Below, piece by piece: positions 1-5,669 of a stretch of 9,309 nucleotides of DNA. The notes beneath the pieces were generated by a model, which ran no database searches, was not told where the DNA came from, and worked only from the letters and a program-made list of their open reading frames with translations. Numbering within the stretch: the stretch's first letter is position 1; each line of letters starts with the position of its first letter. This DNA comes from Proteobacteria bacterium UBA6492. Its GTDB lineage: Bacteria > Pseudomonadota > Gammaproteobacteria > UBA6429 > Thiohalophilaceae. Position numbers and translations under genes: made by a program. The DNA lies in NCBI GenBank assembly GCA_002436485.1, contig DJMK01000054.1, positions 11,256-20,564 of the forward strand, written 5' to 3'.

Positions 1-660
1 ATTGGTTTCATGCTTGATATATTTAAGTGTATCCAGCACAGGCTCCAGATGCCCACCGGTTAACTGGTGATAGAACTTTTCGGTGAACGCCTTTAAATCC
101 ACGTTGGCGGCATCCATGTACTGGTAAAACTCGGCCCGTGGTTCAGGGCACACGTAACCCGCCGTGACCGCCACTGACTTGACGCCCTGATCATGGCAAG
201 CCCTGGCGACATCAATCGCATATTCATGAAATATCACCGGGTCATTGTAGGTGTAGGCAACACTCTTACAGTCAAGCTGGGCCGCTATGGTGGCGATTTT
301 TTCCGGGCTGGCCTGATCGGCCAGGATATCAATCTCGCGCGACTTGCTCATGTCCCAATTCTGGCAAAACTTGCAGGCCAGGTTACAGCCGGCCGTGCCA
401 AACGATAAGACCGGTGTACCGGGAAGAAAATGATTCAATGGTTTTTTCTCAATCGGATCGACACAGAAGCCGCTGGAGCGCCCGTAGGTGGTCAACACCA
501 TGGTATCGTTCAGACGCCCACGCACGAAGCACAAACCGCGCTGTCCCTCGCGCAATTTGCAAAACCGCGGGCACAAATCGCACTGAATGCGTTTGTCATC
601 CAGCCAATGCCAGTACTTGACGGGCCTGGCCTGTGTTGATTCTATGGGTGTGTCAGACAT
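1..660 (-). CDS. amrS: AmmeMemoRadiSam system radical SAM enzyme (partial, C-terminus missing)
   Basis: Translating the minus strand from the ATG at 660 gives 220 codons open to the window edge, so the C-terminal part is missing; family members are usually well over 300 residues. The product is a radical SAM enzyme expected to bind a 4Fe-4S cluster through C92, C96 and C99 (CNLACKFCQNW), where S-adenosylmethionine would be cleaved. An N-terminal cysteine group (C27, C30, C34 and C44, in CDLCPRFC) is typical of the AmrS/pyruvate-formate-lyase-activase-like subfamily. VAYTYNDPVIFHEYA near residues 137-151 also fits. It lies head-to-head with MEMO and AMMECR1 genes, the defining context of the AmmeMemoRadiSam system. 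Its substrate is unknown to me. No Shine-Dalgarno lies before the ATG, but an extended -10 box ends 13 bp upstream. The alternative, a glycyl-radical-enzyme activase, is less likely because no such enzyme is adjacent. Confidence 0.9.
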   Translation of the reverse strand, partial: MSDTPIESTQARPVKYWHWLDDKRIQCDLCPRFCKLREGQRGLCFVRGRLNDTMVLTTYGRSSGFCVDPIEKKPLNHFLPGTPVLSFGTAGCNLACKFCQNWDMSKSREIDILADQASPEKIATIAAQLDCKSVAYTYNDPVIFHEYAIDVARACHDQGVKSVAVTAGYVCPEPRAEFYQYMDAANVDLKAFTEKFYHQLTGGHLEPVLDTLKYIKHETN

Positions 661-672
661 AAGAATTAGAAT

Positions 673-681
673 ATTATAACA
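673..681 (-). promoter_or_regulatory. Extended -10 promoter element for amrS
   Basis: On the minus strand the sequence reads TGTTATAAT, a perfect TGn plus TATAAT extended -10. No convincing -35 box is seen, which is normal for extended -10 promoters. Standard spacing puts the transcription start near 666, only about 6 nt before the amrS ATG, so the mRNA would be almost leaderless. That agrees with the absence of a ribosome binding site. Confidence 0.5.
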
Positions 682-692
682 GCAGACCCATA

Positions 693-701
693 TGCTATAT
701 A
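693..701 (+). promoter_or_regulatory. Weak candidate -10 element for amrB-amrA
   Basis: TGCTATATA on the plus strand resembles an extended -10, with TG one base before a TATAAT-like hexamer that matches at 4 of 6 positions. A start near 708 would leave a leader of about 17 nt that still contains the strong Shine-Dalgarno at 711-717. No -35 box was found. The AT-rich run gives several alternative registers, so this is only a candidate. It would make a back-to-back pair with the amrS promoter 12 bp away. Confidence 0.25.
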
Positions 702-724
702 TATGGATGTGAGGTGAATTTTTA

Positions 725-1516
725 ATGACTGAACAGATTAGACAACCCGCGGTCGCTGGTATGTTTTATCCTGCTAACCCCGACGAGCTTGGCGCGATGC
801 TTGACGAACTCTTGTCGCAGGCCAAACCCGTGGACGCGAACACTCCCAAGGCAATGATTGTACCGCATGCCGGTTATATCTACTCAGGCCCGGTTGCTGC
901 CTCTGCCTATCAGTTACTCAGCGAGTCAGCAGAAATAATCAAGCGTGTGATTCTGCTCGGTCCTTCGCATCGCGTCCCCTTTCATGGCATGGCGACCAGC
1001 TCGGCCAGTCATTTTGCAACACCGCTTGGGCTCATTCCGCTGGACCAGGAAATCATCAAAAGTATAAGTAACTTGCCGGGCGTTAAACTGCTTGATGAAG
1101 CACATGCGATGGAACACAGCCTCGAGGTTCATCTGCCCTTTTTACAGAAAACACTCTCCAGTTTCAGCCTGGTACCGATTGTGGTTGGCGAGGCAAACAC
1201 TCGGGAAATTGCTGAAGTACTCAAAGCTGTCTGGGGTGGTGACGAAACCCTGATTGTAATCAGCTCCGATCTCAGCCACTACCACGATTACCAGACCGCA
1301 AAACAAATGGATCGCGCTACTTCTGACGCAATTGAAAAACTTTCACCTGATGACATTGGCTATGAAGATGCCTGCGGTCGAAACCCGGTAAAAGGACTGC
1401 TGTATCTGGCACGTGAGTTTGGCTTGCATGCCAGAACGATAGACTTACGCAATTCAGGTGATACGGCTGGTCCACGTGACCAGGTTGTTGGTTACGGTGC
1501 TTATACCATCAGCTAA
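725..1516 (+). CDS. amrB: AmmeMemoRadiSam system protein B (MEMO1 family)
   Basis: This 263-residue protein spans the full length of the MEMO family, which has the fold of class III extradiol dioxygenases (LigB-like) but no established dioxygenase reaction. Conserved segments appear in the family order: VPHAGYIYSG (H48), LLGPSHRVPF (H82), EAHAMEHSLEVHLPFL (residues 125-140), SSDLSHYHDY (D182, H185) and ACGRNPVKGLL (C217). H48, H82 and C217 correspond by my recollection to the metal-site histidines and cysteine of human MEMO1. The ATG at 725 is preceded by a strong GAGGTGA at 711-717 with 7 nt spacing. No signal peptide or membrane segment is seen, so it should be cytoplasmic. It precedes the AMMECR1 gene by 5 bp and diverges from amrS, which suggests joint action in one pathway. 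The chemical role is not established. Confidence 0.93.
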   Translation: MTEQIRQPAVAGMFYPANPDELGAMLDELLSQAKPVDANTPKAMIVPHAGYIYSGPVAASAYQLLSESAEIIKRVILLGPSHRVPFHGMATSSASHFATPLGLIPLDQEIIKSISNLPGVKLLDEAHAMEHSLEVHLPFLQKTLSSFSLVPIVVGEANTREIAEVLKAVWGGDETLIVISSDLSHYHDYQTAKQMDRATSDAIEKLSPDDIGYEDACGRNPVKGLLYLAREFGLHARTIDLRNSGDTAGPRDQVVGYGAYTIS

Positions 1517-1521
1517 TCTGC

Positions 1522-2073
1522 ATGATATCCGACGAGGACAAAAAAACCCTGCATGAGATTGCACGTGCCTCGGTAAAATCAGGACTGGAGCACGGTTGTG
1601 CAGTGTCAGTGGATCCCAATGACTACCCTGCACACTTGCGCACCAACAAGGCTACCTTCGTCACCTTAAAAATCAATAACCAGTTAAGGGGTTGTATTGG
1701 TACCTTGCAGGCACGGCAACCACTGGTAAATGATGTCGCAGAACATGCCTATGCCGCTGCCTTTCGTGATCCACGCTTCAGTCCACTCAATGAAAATGAA
1801 TTTACTCAGTTGCAGTACCACATCTCGGTTCTTGGCGAAACCGAGCCGCTAGCGTTCTCTAGTGAACAGGATCTGCTTGACAAGATAAGACCAGGTATCG
1901 ACGGGCTGGTTTTATCTGAAGGTTTGCATAAAGGTACGTTTTTGCCTTCTGTTTGGGAGAGCCTGCCAACACCAAACGAATTTCTACGTCATCTGAAACA
2001 AAAGGCCGGCTTGCCGGAAGATTACTGGTCTGATTCGATTAAAGTCGAACGCTACACGGTTGAAGAGTTTTAA
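1522..2073 (+). CDS. amrA: AmmeMemoRadiSam system protein A (AMMECR1 domain)
   Basis: This 183-residue protein is one AMMECR1 domain. The hallmark LRGCIGTL lies at residues 55-62, with FRDPRF at 81-86, ISVLGETEPL near 101-110, an IDGLVLSEG-type segment, and LPSVWESLPTPNEFLRHLKQ with KAGLP towards the C-terminus, all in the usual order for archaeal, bacterial and human members. The cysteine in LRGCIGTL is nearly invariant and is a candidate functional residue; no reaction is established. The ATG at 1522 lies 5 bp after the amrB stop and has no recognisable Shine-Dalgarno, so translation is probably coupled to amrB. The protein is soluble, with no signal peptide. It completes the three-component set with amrS and amrB. 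It ends 32 bp from the converging fliA gene. Confidence 0.93.
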   Translation: MISDEDKKTLHEIARASVKSGLEHGCAVSVDPNDYPAHLRTNKATFVTLKINNQLRGCIGTLQARQPLVNDVAEHAYAAAFRDPRFSPLNENEFTQLQYHISVLGETEPLAFSSEQDLLDKIRPGIDGLVLSEGLHKGTFLPSVWESLPTPNEFLRHLKQKAGLPEDYWSDSIKVERYTVEEF

Positions 2074-2098
2074 AAAAGGGACTTATCCTGCAAGATAA
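2072..2098 (-). terminator. Weak candidate terminator of fliA
   Basis: On the minus strand just past the fliA stop, TTATC-TTGCAG-GATAA can form a 5-bp stem. It is followed after 5 nt by six T residues (2077-2072), which overlap the amrA stop codon. The stem is short and AT-rich, so this is a marginal terminator. Nothing better is visible between the converging genes. Confidence 0.25.
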
Positions 2099-2105
2099 AC
2101 GTCAA

Positions 2106-2840
2106 TCAGGCAGAATCAGAAAGCCGGTTGGCCATACGGGCTTGCAAACGTATTACCGCCTGCGAATGTATCTGGCTGACTCGCGATTCACTAACGCCCA
2201 TCACTGCGCCTATTTCACGCAAGTTAAGTTCTTCATCATAATACAACGCCATCACCAGCCTTTCGCGTTCGGGTAAGCTGGCAACCGCTTCAGAAATGAT
2301 CTTCTGCATGTCCTCTTTTTGCAAACCATCAAGTATACCGGGAGCGTTGTCAGAGAAATTATCCAGCATGGATTCTTCGCCCACGCCCATATCTTCAACA
2401 CTCAAAACCTTGTGGTAGCTGTTATCCTGCAGAATCTTGTAATACTCCTCGAGGGGCATATCGAGGTTATCGGCAATTTCCGTATCGCGCGCATCACGCC
2501 CTTTTGAGTTTTCAATTTCACGTACCGCCTCGGCCACCATGCGTGCCTTGCGATGCACAGAACGTGGGGCCCAGTCATTCTTGCGAATTTCATCCAGCAT
2601 GGAACCGCGAATACGAATACCTGCATAGGTTTCAAAACTCGCGCCCTGGGAATGGTCATAGTTACGTGATGCTTCAAGCAAACCAATCATGCCAGCCTGG
2701 ATCAGATCTTCCAGTTGCACACTGGCCGGTAAGCGATTGATCAGATGACAAGCAATCCGTTTTACTAACGATGCATGCTTCTCGACCAATTGATCTGGCG
2801 AGATAGTTTTCTCCGGTACGTACATAGCTGCCTCGTTCAT
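2106..2840 (-). CDS. fliA: RNA polymerase sigma factor for flagellar genes (sigma-28)
   Basis: From the ATG at 2840 the product is 244 residues, close to the roughly 240 of E. coli FliA. Region 2 is clear: LVEKHASLVKR near 18-28, DLIQAGMIGLLEA near 45-57, and RGSMLDEIRKNDWAPRSVHR near 78-97, the FliA-type 2.4/3.0 junction. Region 4 is LPERERLVMALYY followed by the helix-turn-helix LREIGAVMGVSESRVSQIHSQ. FliA directs core polymerase to late flagellar and chemotaxis promoters and is normally held back by FlgM. The open frame extends to a GTG at 2906, but AAGG at 2851-2848 supports the ATG at 2840. An ATG at 2825 with GAGG at 2834-2831 is also possible. Unusually, no flagellar gene is adjacent: orn lies upstream and amrA converges downstream. 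The upstream region contains a strong hairpin and could carry post-transcriptional control. Confidence 0.93.
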   Translation of the reverse strand: MNEAAMYVPEKTISPDQLVEKHASLVKRIACHLINRLPASVQLEDLIQAGMIGLLEASRNYDHSQGASFETYAGIRIRGSMLDEIRKNDWAPRSVHRKARMVAEAVREIENSKGRDARDTEIADNLDMPLEEYYKILQDNSYHKVLSVEDMGVGEESMLDNFSDNAPGILDGLQKEDMQKIISEAVASLPERERLVMALYYDEELNLREIGAVMGVSESRVSQIHSQAVIRLQARMANRLSDSA

Positions 2841-3112
2841 ATTATCGCCTTGCTTCTGGTATGTTTCAGTTCTTCCCTGCTGCAGCTTATCGGCTGCTCT
2901 AGGCACCGGGATATCTCTGCATGCCGTGAATACGGGAGATGTCCCTCATGCCCTCTCATCAAAACGCCAGGCATTAGCATGATCGCTTTTTGAAGGCATA
3001 CTTCCCTATTCTAGACCAACATCCAAAAAAGGCGCGGTATCTTATTAAATTTTATTACAAATTTGGCCGTAGTGCCGCCTGCTTCGGGGCTAACCGTGAT
3101 CCCGGTTGTGTT
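2841..3112. other. 272-bp intergenic region between orn and fliA
   Basis: This is the largest gene-free stretch in the window. On the minus strand, reading from orn to fliA, it holds a weak stem (AACCG/CGGTT) just after orn, an AT-rich tract at about 3038-3065, a T6 run, a TAGAAT hexamer that could be a -10 box but has no matching -35, two tiny overlapping ORFs (2999-2946 and 2949-2899), and the nested hairpin at 2908-2945. A small stem (GCAGC/GCTGC, 2882-2897) follows. I see no tRNA, no known riboswitch consensus and no repeat family. Confidence 0.6.
2908..2945 (-). repeat. Nested inverted repeat (hairpin) upstream of fliA
   Basis: GGGATATCTC (2908-2917) pairs with GAGATGTCCC (2936-2945) over 10 positions. 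One of these is a G-U wobble in plus-strand RNA, or a C-A mismatch in the minus-strand fliA leader. An inner CCGT-GAAT-ACGG hairpin (2924-2935) stacks directly on the right arm, leaving TGCATG as a 6-nt bulge on the left. The structure lies 68 bp before the fliA ATG and has no T-tract on the minus side, so it is not a simple terminator. It could be a leader RNA element or a protein-binding site. Confidence 0.5.
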
Positions 3113-3655
3113 TTATTTGAACAACTGTTGACGATAATACTGTAGCTCCTCGATGGATTCGCGGATATCATCCAGGGCCAGGTGTGCCCCCTTTTTTTGT
3201 AAGCCTTTGATTATATCGGGATTCCAGCGCTTTGCCAGCTCCTTCAGTGTGCTGACATCCAGATTTCGGTAGTGGAAAAAATTCTCCAGTTCCGGCATAC
3301 AGCGGGCAAGGAAACGTCGGTCCTGGCAGATGCTATTGCCACACATGGGAGAGGCCTTGGCTGGAACGAATGCCTGTAAAAACTCAATCGTTGCCTCTTC
3401 GGCCATGCGCTCTGTGATGGCGCTTTGTTTTACCCTTTCAATCAGCCCGGAATTTCCATGTGTACGCTGGTTCCATTCGTCCATACCTGCCAATACCTCG
3501 TCAGGCTGATGAATGGCCAAAACCGGACCTTCCGCAAGTGTATTCAATTGTGCATCGGTAACGATAGTCGCTATCTCGATAATGACGTCGTTCTGTGTGT
3601 CGAGCCCGGTCATTTCAAGATCGATCCAGATGAGATTGTTACTGTCCTGTGCCAT
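3113..3655 (-). CDS. orn: Oligoribonuclease (3'-to-5' exoribonuclease, DEDDh family)
   Basis: This 180-residue protein matches the length of E. coli Orn. It degrades very short RNAs, above all dinucleotides such as pGpG from c-di-GMP turnover, to mononucleotides in the cytoplasm and usually acts as a dimer. The DEDDh metal-site residues are all present: D12 and E14 in IWIDLEMTGLD, D112 in GNSICQDRRFL, and H158 and D163 in AHLALDDIRES. WNQRTHGNSGL and LDVSTLKELAKRW also match the family. The ATG at 3655 has AAGG at 3665-3662 with 6 nt spacing. An extended -10 box lies just upstream, and the gene diverges from the M48 protease operon. In several proteobacteria orn neighbours rsgA; here three genes lie between the two. 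Orn and FliA both relate to motility and c-di-GMP control, but no direct link is shown. Confidence 0.97.
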   Translation of the reverse strand: MAQDSNNLIWIDLEMTGLDTQNDVIIEIATIVTDAQLNTLAEGPVLAIHQPDEVLAGMDEWNQRTHGNSGLIERVKQSAITERMAEEATIEFLQAFVPAKASPMCGNSICQDRRFLARCMPELENFFHYRNLDVSTLKELAKRWNPDIIKGLQKKGAHLALDDIRESIEELQYYRQQLFK

Positions 3656-3688
3656 ATGCTGCCTTGTTTGGATATAGTCTTGTCAGGC

Positions 3689-3697
3689 ATTGTAGCA
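3689..3697 (-). promoter_or_regulatory. Extended -10 promoter element for orn
   Basis: The minus strand reads TGCTACAAT: TGn followed by TACAAT, which matches TATAAT at 5 of 6 positions. The predicted start near 3682 gives a leader of about 27 nt that includes the orn Shine-Dalgarno at 3665-3662. No clear -35 box is visible at the usual distance. Confidence 0.45.
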
Positions 3698-3725
3698 AAG
3701 GCTAACCTGCGGTTCCTGATTCAAT

Positions 3726-3737
3726 GATACGCGTATC
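3726..3737. promoter_or_regulatory. Perfect 12-bp palindrome between orn and the M48 operon
   Basis: GATACGCGTATC is a perfect palindrome in the 96-bp divergent intergenic region. It ends 2 bp before the AAGGAG ribosome binding site of the M48 gene and lies about 30 bp upstream of the orn -10 box. It could be a small operator serving both directions, or a short stem (GATA/TATC) near the ribosome binding site. No matching copy was noticed elsewhere in the window. Confidence 0.3.
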
Positions 3738-3739
3738 GC

Positions 3740-3745
3740 AAGGAG
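3740..3745 (+). promoter_or_regulatory. Ribosome binding site that fixes the GTG start of the M48 protease
   Basis: AAGGAG lies 6 nt before the GTG at 3752. An ATG at 3750 overlaps the same position but is in another frame and does not open the protease frame, so the Shine-Dalgarno and the reading frame together support GTG as the start. Confidence 0.7.
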
Positions 3746-3751
3746 TTTGAT

Positions 3752-4996
3752 GTGTGGTTTAGTTATGTATTCCTGGTTGCACTGTTCGGCGCACTTGGCC
3801 TGCAATGGTGGCTTAATCGACGACATCTGCAACACATAGCGGCGCATCGCTCAGCGGTACCGGATGCATTTAGTGACAGGATCACGCTGGAATCGCATCA
3901 AAAAGCCGCCGATTACACTTCAGACAAGGTGCGGGTAGGTACAGTCGAATTATTTTATAGCAGTTTGATCTTGTTATTATGGACACTGGGTGGCGGATTG
4001 AACCTGCTTGATACCATATGGCAAGGCTGGTTCTCTGACCCGTTATGGTATGGCGTCGCAGTCATCATCAGCCTGATGCTGATTGGTGCTATTCTGGATC
4101 TGCCCTTTGGCATATACCGCACATTCAAACTCGAACAACGTTACGGTTTTAACCGTACCACGCCCATGCTGTTTATCGCTGACCTGGCAAAGGGGCTATT
4201 GTTAATGCTGGTCATTGGGACACCGCTAATCTGGGTGGTGCTGTGGTTAATGCATCACGCCGGGGAGCTATGGTGGATTTATGTCTGGGCAGTCTGGATG
4301 GTCTTTACCCTTTTGATGTTGTTTATCTATCCCACATGGATTGCGCCACTGTTTAACAAGTTTTCCCCGCTGGAGGATGCAGCGCTAAGGGAACGCATCG
4401 TGAACCTGCTGAATCGCTGTGGTTTTACCAGCCAGGGCATCTTCGTGATGGACGGATCGAAACGCTCCAGCCACGGCAATGCCTACTTTACGGGACTCGG
4501 CCAGAACAAACGTATCGTGTTCTTTGACACCTTGCTCAAGTCACTGCAACCCGAAGAAATTGAAGCGGTCTTAGCTCACGAACTCGGGCATTTCAAACGT
4601 AAACATATACAAAAACATATCGTTACCATGGCAATACTCACACTTGGCAGCCTTGCCTTGCTAGGCTGGCTGATGCAGCAGAGCTGGTTTTACCAGGGGC
4701 TTGGAGTGGATAATGCCACTACCCATAATGCACTGATCCTGTTTATGCTGCTGCTGTCGGTATTTGGCGTCTATTTTCAACCCATCTTTTCACTGATGAG
4801 TCGTAAGCATGAATTCGAAGCCGATGATTTTGCCGCGACGCAAAGTAAACCGGGAGAACTCATCAAGGCCTTGGTTAAATTATACGAGGAAAATGCCAAC
4901 ACGCTGACGCCGGATCCGTTGTACTCGGCGTTTCATGATTCGCATCCACCTGCACCTGTACGGATTGCACACTTATCGTCTAAAATTAACAAGTGA
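3752..4996 (+). CDS. M48 family (Ste24-type) membrane zinc metalloprotease
   Basis: This 414-residue protein resembles Ste24/CAAX-prenyl-protease-like M48 enzymes. The zinc site is HEXXH at H276-E277-H280 (AHELGHF), with the third ligand probably E354 in the ExxxD motif EFEAD (354-358). HDSHPPAPVRI near 395 matches the C-terminal His region of the family. About seven hydrophobic helices are visible (roughly 1-20, 66-88, 99-120, 142-165, 174-195, 290-308 and 328-348), so it is an inner-membrane protein. Its physiological substrate is unknown; bacterial relatives are usually assigned to membrane protein quality control. The start is GTG at 3752 with a strong AAGGAG at 3740-3745 and 6 nt spacing. 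The next gene starts inside its stop codon, and the operon continues to rsgA. M48-PCD-rsgA linkage near orn is familiar in betaproteobacteria, from memory. Confidence 0.93.
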   Translation: MWFSYVFLVALFGALGLQWWLNRRHLQHIAAHRSAVPDAFSDRITLESHQKAADYTSDKVRVGTVELFYSSLILLLWTLGGGLNLLDTIWQGWFSDPLWYGVAVIISLMLIGAILDLPFGIYRTFKLEQRYGFNRTTPMLFIADLAKGLLLMLVIGTPLIWVVLWLMHHAGELWWIYVWAVWMVFTLLMLFIYPTWIAPLFNKFSPLEDAALRERIVNLLNRCGFTSQGIFVMDGSKRSSHGNAYFTGLGQNKRIVFFDTLLKSLQPEEIEAVLAHELGHFKRKHIQKHIVTMAILTLGSLALLGWLMQQSWFYQGLGVDNATTHNALILFMLLLSVFGVYFQPIFSLMSRKHEFEADDFAATQSKPGELIKALVKLYEENANTLTPDPLYSAFHDSHPPAPVRIAHLSSKINK

Positions 4997-5340
4997 TTTT
5001 CTTTAGAAAAATGAACATGAACTGGCAACATCTGACTCTGCTTGTCTTGCTCACTGGCTCGAACCAGTTTGTATATGCAGGCGATGCGCAGCGTGGCAAG
5101 GTGCTGCACGACGAGAACTGTACCAAATGCCACATCTCGCTGGTTGGTGGTGATGGGACAGGCATCTACGTGCGCGAAGATCGCCGCATTGATTCATACT
5201 CGGCACTTTACAACCAGGTAAAACGCTGCAAAACCAGTCTTGGCGTACCCTGGCCAGAACATCAAATCGAAGATGTGATCAGCTACCTGAATACAAAGTT
5301 TTACAAGTTCGATGTGCCCAATAAAAAAGCCGATGACTGA
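4993..5340 (+). CDS. Small periplasmic c-type cytochrome
   Basis: This protein has 115 residues from the GTG at 4993, which overlaps the M48 stop codon (GTGA). An in-frame ATG at 5011 is possible, but the earlier start supplies the basic R5-K6 before the hydrophobic stretch HLTLLVLLTG, as expected of a Sec signal peptide. Cleavage is likely near VYA-GDAQRG (about residue 29). The single haem motif is CTKCH at 43-47 (H47 is the proximal ligand). The C-terminal helix DVISYLNTKFYKF is typical of class I cytochrome c. The mature part after the haem motif has no methionine; the only later histidine is H90, and C79 is also present. The distal ligand is therefore unusual or absent. No Shine-Dalgarno is evident, so translation is probably coupled. 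Its electron partner is unknown. Confidence 0.85.
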   Translation: MIFFRKMNMNWQHLTLLVLLTGSNQFVYAGDAQRGKVLHDENCTKCHISLVGGDGTGIYVREDRRIDSYSALYNQVKRCKTSLGVPWPEHQIEDVISYLNTKFYKFDVPNKKADD

Positions 5341-5665
5341 TCTTTGCGATGAAAGCTGCTCTGCCTTGCCCAAAGGAAGCAATTCACTTGACCAGACTGA
5401 AATCGCAGATTTGTGCCGACAGGTACCGGATTGGTCGCTAGAGAACGACAACAATGCTATCGCGCGTACTTTCAGTTTTGCCAATTACTATGAAACCATC
5501 TCATTTGCAAATGCTGCAGCATGGATTGCTCATCAGCAGGATCATCATCCCGAGATGATAATTACCTATAACCGCTGCCGTATCGAATACAGTACACATT
5601 CAGTAGGCGGCCTATCAAGGAATGATTTTATCTGTGCATGTAAAACTGATCGCCTGTTAAGCTGA
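5333..5665 (+). CDS. Pterin-4a-carbinolamine dehydratase (4a-hydroxytetrahydrobiopterin dehydratase)
   Basis: This is a 110-residue cytoplasmic enzyme of the PCD/DCoH/PhhB family, which dehydrates 4a-hydroxytetrahydropterin during cofactor recycling for aromatic amino acid hydroxylases. The family signature is clear: QQDHHPEM with H71-H72-P73, then YNRCRIEYSTHSVGGLSRND with H89 and D98. DWSLEN near 34-39 and the RTFSFANYYETISFANAAAWIA helix also fit. The frame is open back to an ATG at 5312, but the ATG at 5333 gives the normal family length and overlaps the cytochrome stop by 8 nt (ATGACTGA), which suggests translational coupling. No phenylalanine hydroxylase is present in the window, so its role here is uncertain; PCD-like proteins without a hydroxylase partner are known. 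The serine-rich, cysteine-containing N-terminal 20 residues are poorly conserved in appearance. Confidence 0.92.
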   Translation: MTDLCDESCSALPKGSNSLDQTEIADLCRQVPDWSLENDNNAIARTFSFANYYETISFANAAAWIAHQQDHHPEMIITYNRCRIEYSTHSVGGLSRNDFICACKTDRLLS

Positions 5666-5669
5666 TCAC

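Noticed and set aside
193..639. Three short plus-strand open frames over the amrS region.
   Set aside because: They are antisense to the clear radical SAM frame, which runs without interruption and contains the family motifs; their translations show no recognisable domain.
2887..2894. GCCGATAA on the minus strand 47 bp before the fliA start, identical to the sigma-28 -10 consensus, suggesting FliA autoregulation.
   Set aside because: The expected TAAAG-type -35 is absent 11 bp upstream (the sequence there is GC-rich, in the CCCGG region), and the octamer is also the loop and arm of a small GCAGC/GCTGC stem. One octamer alone is not enough.
2841..2906. A longer fliA start at the GTG at 2906, adding 22 residues.
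   Set aside because: The added residues do not resemble FliA N-termini. Ribosome binding sites support the ATG at 2840 (or 2825), and 244 residues already match the family length.
3060..3085. GG-N10-GC spacing on the minus strand that could be a sigma-54 promoter for fliA.
   Set aside because: Only the GG/GC dinucleotides match; the surrounding TGGCAC and TTGCA context is missing.
3084..3116. A plus-strand hairpin (AACCG/CGGTT) followed by GTGTTTTATTT near the orn stop, looking like an intrinsic terminator.
   Set aside because: No plus-strand gene lies upstream to terminate, the stem is only 5 bp, and on the orn strand there is no T-tract after it.
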